DNA of 64,000 nt from Apus apus (GCF_020740795.1 NC_067290.1:14924001-14988000), one strand, 5' to 3'. Positions 51,571-62,338 are shown, numbered from the stretch's first letter. The notes: a model not told the origin generated them from the letters alone. Numbers and translations are program-made.

Positions 51571-51769
51571 ACCAACCCCAGGACGCCGTGTTCAGCGGTG
51601 ACCATGTTGAACACGCCGAAGATGGAGAATGGCAGCGCTCTACTTCAACTACCTCATCTCAGAGTGAGCGGGCAGAGCGACTCTCGCAGAACCAGCACAA
51701 GAGCCTGGCCTCTGAGGACACCAAAAAGAAGAGGGCTCAGAAACCGTCTCACATGCGGAGGAACATAAG
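51571..51769 (+). CDS. RAD54L2: RAD54L2 exon 3: Ser/Thr-rich linker and basic NLS-like segment
   Basis: It lies between acceptor CTTTTCAG and donor ATAAG followed by GTCAGT, and encodes residues 51-116 plus two bases of codon 117. The segments STSTTSSQSE (residues 74-83) and SLASEDTKKKRAQKPSHMRR (95-114) match vertebrate ARIP4 closely, which fixes the identity and frame. The basic run KKKR (102-105) with MRRNIRK looks like a nuclear localisation signal. The first part (residues 51-72) is more divergent from what I recall of the mammalian protein. The shifted frame stays open to a TAA at 51,766-51,768. Confidence 0.95.
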
Positions 51770-53175
51770 GTCAGTAGCAGCAGGACAGAAGGAGTGAGGG
51801 TCCTGAATAGCCTTTTGGGCAAAAATGGAATCTCTGGACTTTTACTTCTGAGCTGCATTTTGCCACTGCTGGCAAACCAGATGGCTTTTCTTTTCCAAAA
51901 CCTTAGGATTTCACCAGTGGGAGTAGTATGATCTCAGACTGGAGTGCTGCATGTGGGTGCAGACTTGTTTGGTATTTCAGAAGAGCGAATATCTGGTTAT
52001 GGAATATATTGCAAAAAAACACTGCTGGCTTTTAAGACATGTAATTGAAAAACAGCACCACCATTAAGTAAATGTCCAGTTTCAGATAGCTGCTGCTGAG
52101 GATCCTGCTACAAACAGCCTAAAATGTAGTCCTTCCCTCTACTATCCTGAGTACTTGCTGGCAGGAATGCTGATGCTGTGACTGGTGACTGAAGTGTTGA
52201 AAACCAATTTTACCTGAATTTTATAAAGCAGTAATTATTTGATTATGTAAGTCACCACATACATTCTGGGAGAGGTTGTGAGGTGGTAATTCAAGATGAA
52301 ATTTTGTTCAAGGGGATCTAAAATGCTCAGAGGAGTCATAGTGGAGCAGAAACTCCTATGGCGGCAAGTGGCTCTTTTGCCCTGTGTGCTGATGGTCTTT
52401 GGTTCATATTTAAGCTTGTGCAGATTGATGTTCTTGGAATGAGCATTCAGTAGGCCTTGGAAAATGAGACTTCATTGGGATGCAGGGGATGTCCCTGCAG
52501 TGTAGCGTTGGGTGGGATAAAGTGTAGTTTGAGGCAGCTGGATTTTGCCCCTGCTTGTACTGCACCTCTCCTCTGGCAAAAGAGCCTTCATTTCCAGGGC
52601 TGCAAATGTGAAAGTGAAGCAGAGAAAAAGCAACTTTTGGAAGTCATGAAAACTACCGGTAAAAGTAAGGTTCTTTGGGAGCATCCTTTGAAACAATTGT
52701 AAAAGCCACTAAAGGTCCTAATTCTGGAAAATACTATGTTGGAGAATCAGGGTAATGGCTTTTTGTGGGGGAATTGATGCCTTTTCTTCCCATACATCTT
52801 CTTTGTATGATTTTATACATTTTCTCTTTATAAACTGCATAGCAATAAATAGGATCCATCCAGATAGAACTAATCTATGATAACCTAGCTTAAATATATA
52901 CTTACCCACTCAAACTTTTCCTCCTTTCATTATTTTGATTCTTTCAAATTTTTACTTTTTCTTGACTGCTGGTCAACCTGTAGTTGGGAAGCACAGTCTT
53001 GAAATAGCTGTAGAGTTTGTCTGTAGCTTTTGGTGAGGATGTTCCTAGTCTGTGTAGCTGACAGACTACCTAGAGCTTGTCAATCATCTTTTGAGCTAGC
53101 TATACAGCCATTCAGGTTTTTGGAAGAAATTGAGTGTAACCAAATCCATGTTTCTCTGTGTGCTCCTATGTTCAG

Positions 53176-53315
53176 AAAGCTGTTGCGTGAGGACCAACTG
53201 GAAGCCGTGACAAAAGCAGCCCAGCAGGAGGAGTTGGAGAGAAGGAAACGGCTAGAGCAGCAGCGGAAGGATTATCCAGCCACTATCCCAACTGTACCCC
53301 TAGAGTTTCTTCCTG
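53176..53315 (+). CDS. RAD54L2: RAD54L2 exon 4: charged helical segment
   Basis: It starts after TATGTTCAG and ends before GTAAGC, phase 2 to phase 1. It encodes residues 117-163. The stretch KLLREDQLEAVTKAAQQEEL continuing to KRLEQQRKDY (118-150) is highly charged and probably helical or coiled coil. It is followed by TIPTVPLEFLP. It matches the known ARIP4 sequence almost residue for residue. The segment has no catalytic role that I can infer; it precedes the acidic region. Confidence 0.96.
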
Positions 53316-53399
53316 GTAAGCGGTGGGAGATGCCACCTGACATAAGATTCTTAAGGATAGAGGCTGAATAAAGAAGGTAGTGCCATGCTTGACCATGGT

Positions 53400-53660
53400 A
53401 GGATAAGGGATAATGATTTTGGACTCAAAGATTCAGACTAGATATAAGGAAGAAATTTTTTTAAGATGAGGGTGATAAAACACTGGCCTAGGTTGCCCAG
53501 AGAGGTGGTAGATGCCTCATCCTTGGAAACATTCATGGTCAGGTTGGACAGAGCTCTGAGCAACCTGATCTGGTTGAAGGTGTCCCTGTTTATTGAAGGG
53601 AGGGTGGATTAGATGGGCTCTAAAGGTCCCTTCCAAACCAGACCATTCTAGGATTCTATG
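53400..53660 (+). mobile_element. CR1 LINE 3' fragment
   Basis: The CR1 3' end is visible, with 'gttgcccagagaggtggt', 'gatctggttgaaggtgtccc' and the terminal 'ggtcccttccaaaccagacca', followed by 'attctaggattctatg'. The last part is the usual avian CR1 3' repeat. It sits in intron 4, 85 bases after exon 4, in the sense orientation. Confidence 0.9.
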
Positions 53661-53993
53661 CTGCTCTTGGACTTTCGAGTGTAAATTCTTGAAATAGCAG
53701 TTCCAAAGCACTTGTCGGTTCAGTGTGGCCAATTCCACTTCTGAGCTAGTTCAGAAACAAGATGCTGTGGCTGCACAGTGGAAGGTGCCAGCTCACTTTT
53801 TTTTGGAGATATTTTGACAAGTTAATTGTGTGGAAGAAAAGGATGCTGGAACAGGTCTTTCTTGCCTTTCCAACTAGTACGAAAGCTTAAACCAACAGAC
53901 TTGACAGAAGTGCCATGTCCTTGGTCCAGATCATGTTTGTACTTTGAATGGTCTGATAATAAATGGGTCAGGCACTAGGGACAGTGGAACAAT

Positions 53994-54050
53994 AGACTGG
54001 GTGTACATATGTTTATGATGTTAGACTGGGTGCACGTATGTTCATGATGT
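53994..54050 (+). repeat. 29-bp tandem duplication
   Basis: The two units start AGACTGGGTG at 53,994 and 54,023 and end with ATGATGT. They differ at a few positions. Confidence 0.8.
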
Positions 54051-54330
54051 AACCTTGTCCTTTCTTGCATGTTTCAGCAAGCAGAGAAATAGCAGGCAGT
54101 ATAAATGATTAAGCATCACCCTTGTCTTCCAGTGAATATGTCATCTTGCATTGTCTTCTAACCTGGATCATTTCAGTGATCTAGTTTATAGCATAGCCTC
54201 TCAGACTGGTGTAAAGGGCAGAGAAGTGCAGTTGGAAGTTGTGTCAGTGGTAAGGAGTTCTTGAGTTGACTTTGCCTCTTGAGAAAAATGTATATTCTCC
54301 CTTAAATGCAAGTGTTCAAAACATTTTTGC

Positions 54331-54361
54331 ACGGGGGGAGGGGAGCGTGGAGGGGGGGGGA
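54331..54361 (+). repeat. G-rich tract, potential G-quadruplex
   Basis: G6-A-G4-AGCGTGGA-G9 gives several tracts of three or more Gs. A second G-run lies at 54,695-54,707. Confidence 0.5.
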
Positions 54362-54650
54362 GATACAAGCTATTAAAAACACTAACTGTTGCAGAGGAGG
54401 TTGCAGCCCCAGAAGAACATCGTTGCTTTCTGAGTCACTGCAGTGGCTCTAGTTTGGCCCCATTAGCTGGGCTCTCTCCCCACATGGCAATATTTAAACA
54501 CACAAACAAATGGTCTGGTTCAGCAAAAGTTGTTTATGATATGTGGGATAGAATTATTACAGTGTCCCCACTAACAAAGGGTAGTTATCCCTTCAGCAGT
54601 TGGTACTTTCTCTGCTGGATGAAAACCAGCTTTTACTTCTGAGACCCAAC

Positions 54651-54694
54651 CAAAAAAGAATTAAAAAGAATTAAAAAGAATTAAAAAGAAAAAA
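54651..54694 (+). repeat. 10-bp A-rich tandem repeat
   Basis: Three exact TTAAAAAGAA units at 54,661-54,690, flanked by degenerate ones and followed by a G-run. Confidence 0.85.
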
Positions 54695-54987
54695 GGGGGG
54701 GTGGGGGTACTTAAGCATGTCTCATGGTCAGTGTACCCCAGCCAGGCATGCAGTAGAGAGGGTGCCATCAGCAATGGGCTATTGTTTTGGCATATTGAGA
54801 AAGGAGGAGATTGTGACCCAGGAAGCTGAGTCATAGGAGTATTGTAGACAGTGAGAATCTGTTATGGAAAATTCCAGGGCTAAGTTATTGGAGCAAAAGT
54901 GGAAGGAAATACTGTCTGGTTTCTGAACAGTTTTGTCTCCTTCCCCATTATTATGAATTACTTATTGTTTGTAATTTATGTTTGTAG

Positions 54988-55119
54988 AGGACATCGTTTT
55001 CAGAACAGCAGAGGCTACCCAGCTCCCCCCTCAGGTTCTGGCTGAGGAAGTGATCTGCCTGGACAGTACCAGCAGTGGCAGTGAAGATGATGCTAAAGGA
55101 AAAAATAGCATTAAAGATG
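54988..55119 (+). CDS. RAD54L2: RAD54L2 exon 5: first SUMO-interaction-like motif
   Basis: It lies between TTTGTAG and GATG followed by GTAAGT, and encodes residues 164-207. The segment QLPPQVLAEEVICLDS matches vertebrate ARIP4. VICL (185-188) followed by Asp, Ser and acidic residues (DSTSSGSEDD) has the form of a SUMO-interacting motif: a hydrophobic core with acidic and phosphorylatable residues after it. The end of the exon (AKGKNSIKD) is more variable. No enzymatic motif is present. Confidence 0.95.
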
Positions 55120-55877
55120 GTAAGTGACCAACTGCTTCACACTGGTCTCACAATATGCTGTTTATTTAGCCTCAAGTCTCCTGTTTTCATCTAGTCAGAT
55201 GCTCCAGTAGTGAATCACTTCAGATTTTTGCAGGCCTGTTGGTTTCCAATTACATGGCTAGTTCTGACCTTTGAGTCCAAACTGACATTTATAACTTGGC
55301 CTACCAGGCTCTCTTGTGAATTTGTGTATATTTCTACCTTATAAATGCTCTTAAGTCTGCTCAGTGCTCTGCTGAAGAATGCTTGCATGAGGTGAGACAT
55401 CATCTGCTGTGTATAAAAAGAGCATCTAAGTATTCAGATCTGCAACTGAAAGTGCGTTTTGTGTCCTTTGACCCGAATGGGTCTAACCTGACTCCTTTAT
55501 ACCACTCTGGTTGAGTACTTCTCCCTGATTTCCTTGGTGGTCCTTAGTCAGATAAAATGCTTGTCTGGATTTGGGAGTGAAGAGAACACATGAAGGAGAA
55601 CATAAAGCACGTAAAACTGTCTCATGTTCTGTTTGGATCAGCCCAAGTTAATGTTCCCTTAAGCATGGGAAACTCAGTCTTTTACATGCTGGCCTGGGGA
55701 GCCTGATGTGTGCCTGTGTTGTGCCTGCTTGCTCAGAATAGGTCATTAGGCCATTGTGGAACTGCAAAATATGGTAGCCTAGTTTTCCAGATATAAGGGT
55801 TTTTTTTCTGTGCATAATCAGTCCTAATGTCAATTTAACCTTTGCCCTTATTCCCTTTTGCTTTGGTTACTTTACAG

Positions 55878-56110
55878 AAGTGATTGAGCTGAGTTCAGGA
55901 GAGGATGATGCCCTCCAAATTGTGGACAGCAGTGACTCTGGCAATGAAGGGGAGGAGGATGGCAGTGAAGAGAGCAGTGGCTCTCATGTGAATGATGACT
56001 TAAATCAGTTGGATGCTCTGGGGCAAGTCATTGTCAACATCAATCATCCACCAAACGAGGAGGACATTTTCCTGGCTCCTCAGCTTGCACATGCAGTAAA
56101 ACCCCATCAG
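55878..56110 (+). CDS. RAD54L2: RAD54L2 exon 6: acidic region before the ATPase core
   Basis: It lies between TTTACAG and CATCAG followed by GTAGGC. It encodes residues 208-285 and ends in phase 0. EVIELSSGEDDALQIVDSSD (208-227) carries two SUMO-interaction-like cores, VIEL (209-212) and LQIV (220-223), both followed by acidic and Ser residues. A Glu/Ser-rich stretch comes next. HVNDDLNQLDALG to FLAPQLAHAVKPHQ (about 244-285) is conserved in ARIP4 and leads directly into the SNF2 helicase domain. Confidence 0.96.
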
Positions 56111-56846
56111 GTAGGCTTTATTAGCCTTGAAAATGTTATGAGTTCAGGCAAGCTGGCCTTGTAATTACAGAGAACTTCTTTGCTGAGGTCTGTGATCAGT
56201 CTTGTCGTGGTGGTGGCTGTTGTGGACAGTGAAGTGATAGGGACAAATTAAAGGAAGGCCAGGACTGTGTGTAACTCTGGCTGTTGTTATCATATCATAA
56301 CCAGAGTAGTTATTGAAGTATTAGAATTTAGAGAAATTCTTATTTCAAGAACCCAGTACTGACAAAATAAAAGAGATGAGAATGTACTGCTTGTTTCTGG
56401 CTGAACTTGTAACAGAATTCCTTCAGTGCTCAAAGGCAAAATATTTTATAAGAATTAGAGTTTATTGTCATGCCCAAGAAGTTTTTTACCTGAGTGATGT
56501 CCTGGTAATGGGCAGTGTGGTGATATCTGGCACAGACAGGAATCTTTTCCTTTTTATCTTTAGGTGAATATTTTAAAAATAAAAAAATACTTATAAACAA
56601 ACTAATTAACCCCAAATCACATTCTCTGGCTGCAAATTAATTTTGATTTATTGTTACCGTCTCAGGAAGTTTTATGAGTATCTAAAAATACTGACTTTCT
56701 GAGCCTTCCCTAGATTAGAATATAGTAGTGAGCTTGAAACATCCCCTTCTCATGCAGTCCTGACGTGCTTGCCACTCCATTCTGCAGATACACACCCATC
56801 TTGTTTTCTCCCACTATTCTAATACCTTTTCTACTTTTCTGTCTAG

Positions 56847-57029
56847 ATTGGTGGGATCCGATTCCTCTATGACAACTTGGTTGAGTCCTTGGAGAGATTT
56901 AAAACCAGCAGTGGGTTTGGGTGTATTTTAGCACATAGCATGGGCCTGGGCAAGACCATACAAGTCATCTCTTTCTTGGATGTTCTTTTCCGGCACACGG
57001 AGGCAAAGACTGTTCTTGCCATTGTACCT
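56847..57029 (+). CDS. RAD54L2: RAD54L2 exon 7: SNF2 motif I (Walker A)
   Basis: Residues 286-346, phase 0 at both ends. IGGIRFLYDNLVESL opens the SNF2_N domain (the Q-motif region). GCILAHSMGLGKTIQVISF (312-330) contains the Walker A box with Lys321 and Thr322, which bind ATP phosphates. TVLAIVP (340-346) is motif Ia. All expected ATP-binding residues are intact, so the ATPase should be active. The vertebrate protein is a double-stranded-DNA-dependent ATPase. Confidence 0.98.
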
Positions 57030-57217
57030 GTAAGTAGCTCATGTGACAGGCTGACTGTTACACCCTTGCTGCTCTTCTCCCTCTTTCATTCCCTGTGTCC
57101 CTGAGTTTGCATGCCATGGTCTGTTCCTTCTGCCGGACCCAGCTGTCCTAATTTCTGCTCTTAAAATCCTGGGTGACTCAATTTGGTTTTTAATCCTTCT
57201 CTGGCTAACTTTTTCAG

Positions 57218-57351
57218 GTGAATACGCTCCAAAACTGGCTAGCAGAGTTCAACATGTGGCTCCCAGCACCTGAAAATCTTCCTGCTGATTATAACTCCAA
57301 AGAGGTCCAACCCCGCACCTTCAAAGTCCACATCCTGAATGATGAACACAA
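57218..57351 (+). CDS. RAD54L2: RAD54L2 exon 8: helicase lobe 1, motif Ia-Ib region
   Basis: It starts after ACTTTTTCAG and ends with CACAA before GTAGGT, encoding residues 347-390 plus two bases. VNTLQNWLAEFNMWLP (347-362) is the typical SNF2 continuation of motif Ia. VQPRTFKVHILNDEHK (376-391) follows. The preceding intron is only 188 bases, the shortest in the window. The match to ARIP4 is close throughout. Confidence 0.97.
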
Positions 57352-58627
57352 GTAGGTGCCAACAAGAGACCTTTTGAGCTCTTGGAGGACTTGATCTTAT
57401 GGATCTGTTACTAGATTTGCTGTTGCAGACTGTTTAGTTTGGACTAATTCTGTGCCCTCAACTCCCAGATCTTTCCTACGCTGTATTTATTGTGGATACT
57501 GTCTTGAGTGGAAGATTTTGGTACCTGGGAGAGAAGTACTGTCTCTTTCATTGAGTTTGTAACTTGTACTTCCTTCTCACACTTCTGATGCACCTTTCTG
57601 ATCTTCCACATACGCTGAGATCAGGAACCCAGTTCCAGAGACAGAGCTACTTGTGCAGGGAGGAGCAGAAGTGCTGTGGTTTGTTTCTGGTGGTACTGCT
57701 AGTCCTGTCAGAGTCCTGGGACTCATAAGGCATGTGCCCCCTATACCACATGTCTCTTGTATTTTGAATACTGTGGGTTTTTCCTGAGATTTTTCACACA
57801 CTTAGGGATTACTGTACCTGACTCTGTGACTTTTCGTGAATTGTGTTGTCCTTGTGGGATTCTGGCAAGCTATATAAAACCCCCTTGTCCAGAAAGGAGA
57901 AATCAGTGGAGTTACAGCCTGGTGTGGAGTGTATTCTTGGTTCGTGGATCTCTGCTTCATTCTGGGTCAGCTCTCTGGTACAGATCAGGACAGTGTAGTG
58001 ATTGTAGGAAACTCTCAGTTCATCAGCTGTGTTCATATACTTGCCTGTTGAGGTCTTTACCCTCTGAAAGGAATGTACTTTGAATCTGCTAATGCTGCTC
58101 CATCCAGGTGTTTACTGTTGGATGGGATCTGGTGTGCTCTGGCAAGACTGAATGGGGACAGTGTCTTGACCTGAACCAATTCTGTGCAGACTAGCAGGGA
58201 AGGAATAATTGAGGGACACTAGCACTGAAAGAGACAACAACAAGGCATAAATGACTAGACTGTTACGACTACATACATTAGCAGCTCATTCTGAAAATGG
58301 GTTTTGCAGAGGCAGTCTCCTCAACAGATCTTTAGAAAGGATCCTCTTAAGTCTCATGTGCTTTTGTACATGACAAACATCTACAGCTCCTGTGAGGATT
58401 TCTCATTCTTAACCCTGCTACCCATTGCATGTCAAAGGCTTTTTTCTTTTCCTCTGTACCAGATTGTCTCCTGAAGAAATTTCACCATGTTCCTCTGTCT
58501 GGTTTGATGCAAGAAAATGCTTTATGTAATTGAACGGGTCTTTTTTTGTCAGCAGGCTCCAATGCAGTGATTCAAACTGAAACTGGAAAGAAAGCTTAAC
58601 AGTTCATTTGGTTGGTTTGTTTTGCAG

Positions 58628-58824
58628 GACAACAGCTGCACGTGCAAAGGTGGTGAATGACTGGGTGATAGAGGGCGGTGTGCTGCTGATGGGATACGAG
58701 ATGTACCGTCTCCTCTCACTGAAGAAGTCCTTTGCCACTGGCAGGAAGAAGAAAACAAAGAAGCAAGCTGGCCCTGTTATTATTGACTTGGATGAGGAAG
58801 ACAGGCAGCAAGAGCTTCTGAAAG
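58628..58824 (+). CDS. RAD54L2: RAD54L2 exon 9: GYEMYRLL motif and acidic IIDLDEED insert
   Basis: Residues 391-456 plus one base. VLLMGYEMYRLLSLKKSF (409-426) is the SNF2 motif Ib-type strand and helix. It is followed by a family-specific insert: a basic run RKKKTKK (430-436), then PVIIDLDEEDRQQ (440-452). The insert combines a possible NLS with a SUMO-interaction-like core (VIIDL followed by DEED). The reading matches vertebrate ARIP4. The final residues (ELLKG) differ from the mammalian form I recall. Confidence 0.96.
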
Positions 58825-59355
58825 GTAGGAGACCAGTTGTCAAGAGAGAGTGATCCTTTTGTCCAGCTGACTATCAATTGTGGCAGCACAGAGAAAGAAC
58901 CTAGAACTTGCTTTTAGCATCACTGACATAACCAGACTTCGGTGGGCAGGATTGTATCTTTGGAGGCAGAAGGTTGTTGAGCTTTGGTTGAGGCTTTTGT
59001 TTCTTGCAGTAGCTGCAAGTAAGTGTGGAAGTTAGTAAACTGAACTTGGAGGTTTGTCTGTATGGGATTTACCAATCTGGTCTGATTTGAGACACTGAAC
59101 TTGATGCAGAGCAGGTCATTGAGCAGAAATCAAGGGACAGTCATGCCTGATCATTACCACATCATGCTAAATTGGAGCTATTGTCTAGTTATGTTTTATT
59201 TCCTGCATCAGCCTTGCTCTCTGCCACCCATGAATACTGCTTTTTTTGTCTTTCAGGGCTACCCCTTTTTTTCTTTTTGTGAAGTTGGTGACCATATAAA
59301 ACCAGAACTTTATCTTACTCATCTCTGACTAACACTTAATATTCCTTGTCCTCAG

Positions 59356-59698
59356 GGATTGAGAAAGCTTTGTCTCGCCCGGGCCCAGATGTGGTCATTT
59401 GTGATGAGGGACACCGGATCAAGAACTGCCACGCCAGCACCTCGCAGGCCCTGAAGAACATCCGCTCCCGCCGGCGGGTGGTGCTGACTGGCTACCCTCT
59501 CCAGAACAACCTCATTGAGTATTGGTGCATGGTGGACTTTGTCCGACCTGACTTTCTAGGCTCCCGGCAGGAATTCAGCAACATGTTTGAGCGCCCCATC
59601 CTGAACGGGCAGTGTATTGACAGCACCCCTCAAGATGTTCGCCTCATGAGGTATCGCAGTCATGTCCTGCATAGCCTGCTGGAAGGCTTTGTGCAGCG
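59356..59698 (+). CDS. RAD54L2: RAD54L2 exon 10: SNF2 motifs II (DEGH) and III
   Basis: The largest coding exon here; it encodes residues 457-570 plus two bases. VVICDEGHRIKN (469-480) is motif II, with Asp473 and Glu474 as the catalytic Mg-ATP residues. VVLTGYPLQNNLIEYW (498-513) is motif III; Tyr503 replaces the Thr common in SNF2 proteins, as in other ARIP4 sequences. LHSLL (561-565) is an LxxLL-type nuclear-receptor box. The exon is clearly richer in G+C and CpG than neighbouring exons. It ends GTGCAGCG followed by GTGAGT. Confidence 0.98.
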
Positions 59699-59811
59699 GT
59701 GAGTCCACAAGGAGTTCTTCGTGGTGTAGCCCATGCAAACAGCTCCTTCATCACAAATTAACTTTCTTGTTTGCTGAGTTTGTGTAGTACAGCTAATCTT
59801 GCTGCCTTAGA

Positions 59812-60545
59812 GAATCACAGAATCATGTAGATTGGAAAAGACCCTTAAGATCGTCAAGTCCAACCGTTAAACTACCACACTGCCAAGTCTATGGCTAAAC
59901 CATGGCCCTAAGTCCCACATCTACATGCCTTTTAAATACTTACAGGGATGGTGACTTAACCACTTCCCTGTTCCAGTGCCTGACAACCCTTTTGGTGAAG
60001 AATTTTTTCCAAGTATTCAATCTAAAAATCCCATGGCACAACTTGAGGCCATTTCCTCTTGGCCTATTGCTTGTAACTTGGGAAAGGATGCCAGTCACCT
60101 CACTCCAGCCTCCTTTCAGGTAGTTGTAGAGAGCAAGATGATCTCCCCTTAGTCTACTTTTCTCCAGACTAAATATTCCCAGTTCCCTCGGATGCTCCTC
60201 ATAGGACTTGTCCTCCAGACCTTTCACCAGCTTCATTGCTCTTCTCTGGACACGCTCCAGCCCCTCATTGTCCTTCTTGTACTGAGGGGCCCAAAACTGA
60301 ACACAGGATTCAAGGTGTGACCTCACCAGTGCTGAGTACAGGGGGACAATCCCTGCCCTGGTCCTGCTGGCTACACTGTTTCAGATACAAGCCAAGATGC
60401 TGTTGGCTGCCTTGGCCACTTGGGCCCCCAGGTCCTTTTCCTCTGGGCACCTTTCCAGCCACTCTTCCCCAAGCCTGGAGCATTGCATGGGGTTATTGTG
60501 ACCCAAGTGCAGGCTCCAGCACTGAGCCTTGTTGAACCTCATACA
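59812..60545 (-). mobile_element. CR1 LINE, 3' portion, antisense in intron 10
   Basis: Read on the minus strand, the ORF2 tail is visible over more than 120 codons: [18 protein letters not shown] at about 60,270-60,325, [16 protein letters not shown], then [20 protein letters not shown] and further 3' sequence. It ends at the 'gattctgtgattct' type 3' terminus near 59,815. A stretch of the frame is still open, so this copy is younger than the others, but it is 5'-truncated and cannot be autonomous. Confidence 0.93.
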
Positions 60546-61335
60546 GTTGGCTCATTGGTACAGCCTCTCAGGCTTGAGTTTTAATCATGCACCTATCTTT
60601 GTGGGAGGATCTTAAGCATACAGAGAAAACCACAGGGGAGATCCTTGAGTTAGCAACCATATTTCTCTCAGAATCTCTGTCTTGTTCAATCTGTCAACTT
60701 CAGAGTGGTCCTTATGGCTCTGTTTTCCCTTGGGAGTAGAAGGAAAATTGGTTTGCTTTGGTACCACAGACTGATAATGGAGAACACTACCTCCAATGGC
60801 ACCGGGGTGACCTCAGGCTTATTTTGATGTCTTAGTAGTTAATTTGGATGTGCACTTTCTTACATCCTCTACCCCAGGATCTGAAAGCATTTCAGAAACC
60901 CTCAGGAAAAGTGTCAGTGTCTCTACCATTCTGGAAATGAATCAGCTTTGTTCTCAAATGAGGGTTCTAAGATGCTGGACCAGTAATTTGGATGGAGTGT
61001 GTTAGTCATTGGCAGAGCTAAAGAGAGACCTTAGGTCTTACTTCTGCTTTTCAGCTACCATGTAAAGCAGGACTTCATCACCCTCTTAACATTGTGACCT
61101 GTACTAGAGCTTTGTAACATTTGAGATCTCTGTAATTGTGCTTACAGCTGGTGTTTGGCTGCAGGGAGGGTGTCTCAGAAGTGTCATGCATTAGAGGAGC
61201 ATGCAACTAGAGCTCTTTCTCTCTGCAGCCAGGTGGGCAAGAAGTCAAAATCTTACCCTCCAGGCAGCCACAGAGAGATCAGATTGGGAAAGTCCCTTCC
61301 CTCTTTTTATCTCTCTCTCTTTACTTCCTCCACAG

Positions 61336-61513
61336 GCGAGGGCACAATGTGCTGAAGGTTCAACTCCCATCTAAGGAGGAACATGTCATTTTGGTACGGC
61401 TTTCAAAGATCCAGCGGGCCCTCTATACTGAGTTCATGAACCGGTTCCGAGATGCAGGCAACAGTGGCTGGCTGGGACTGAACCCACTCAAAGCTTTCTG
61501 TGTCTGTTGTAAG
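61336..61513 (+). CDS. RAD54L2: RAD54L2 exon 11: end of lobe 1
   Basis: It starts after CTCCACAG and ends at TGTAAG before GTAGGT. With the two carried bases it encodes residues 571-630 and ends in phase 0. RRGHNVLKVQLPSKEEHVIL resembles the SNF2 segment after motif III. NSGWLGLNPLKAFCVCCK (613-630) is nearly the same as known ARIP4. No catalytic motif lies in this exon, but it links the two RecA-like lobes. Confidence 0.97.
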
Positions 61514-62086
61514 GTAGGTTTGGGCAGGAGCTGCAAAGAAATATTCTGGCATGTAAGGGAGAGGCAGAAATATGAGTGAAAATAGGACATAAAAGTATGG
61601 TTAACCAGGAGCATCTTCTCTCCTCAGAGTGCCCTGCAGTGGCCCAGCAGAATTGTTATCCCCACTTGCAGAACTGGGGTGCAGGGGTGTTAAATGTCTT
61701 GTTCAAATTTGTACAAGAAACCTGCAGCCACCAGATGGACTGGGCTGATACTGTAACCATTTTCCTGCTGCAATGCAAACAAGCAGCTTCCTCTGCATTT
61801 GTGCTGTGAGAAGTGCATAGTGGCCTTCTGTTTTGTTCCCAAGGAAGGAATTCAGCAGTTATAGAGTCAGGAGAGCCTTGGTTAAGATGGTTTTTACCTT
61901 GTGTCATAGCAGAGTCATGTTTTCTGTTTTCACTACTTTGATAGACTGGCTTTCTCTGCAGTACCTTCCAGTTCCACGTGGGGTGGTGATGAGTTGATTG
62001 AATTGCTGTGGGGACTTTCAGTCCATAATTTTTAGTGGGCATCAGGCCAGTGCAGGTCTAACCACTTTCTTTTCTTATTCCTTCAG

Positions 62087-62338
62087 ATCTGGAACCATCC
62101 AGATGTGTTGTATGAAGCTCTGCAAAAGGAGAATCTGGCAAATGAGCAGGATTTGGATGTGGATGACCTTGGCACAGCAAGTACTAATTCCCGCTGCCAG
62201 CCTCAGGGAATTAAAGTCAAAACAGAGAGTAATGCTTTGGCATCACCAGTTGGAGAAGCTACCAATAGCAAGTTTCTGCAGAGTGTTGGCTTCAACCCCT
62301 TTCAGGAGAGAGCAAATCAGGTCGTTACTTATGAGTGG
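62087..62338 (+). CDS. RAD54L2: RAD54L2 exon 12: inter-lobe insert
   Basis: Residues 631-714, phase 0 at both ends, acceptor TTCCTTCAG and donor GTGAGT. IWNHPDVLYEALQKE (631-645) is the SNF2 hallmark that opens lobe 2. A variable, hydrophilic insert (about 650-690) follows, then GFNPFQERANQVVTYEW (698-714). The insert contains VKTE (674-677), a consensus SUMO acceptor site around Lys675. The mammalian sequence as I recall it lacks this exact tetrapeptide. Confidence 0.96.

Noticed and set aside
59940..60326. 128-codon minus-strand open frame as a possible gene
   Set aside because: The translation is the CR1 reverse-transcriptase tail of a 5'-truncated copy.
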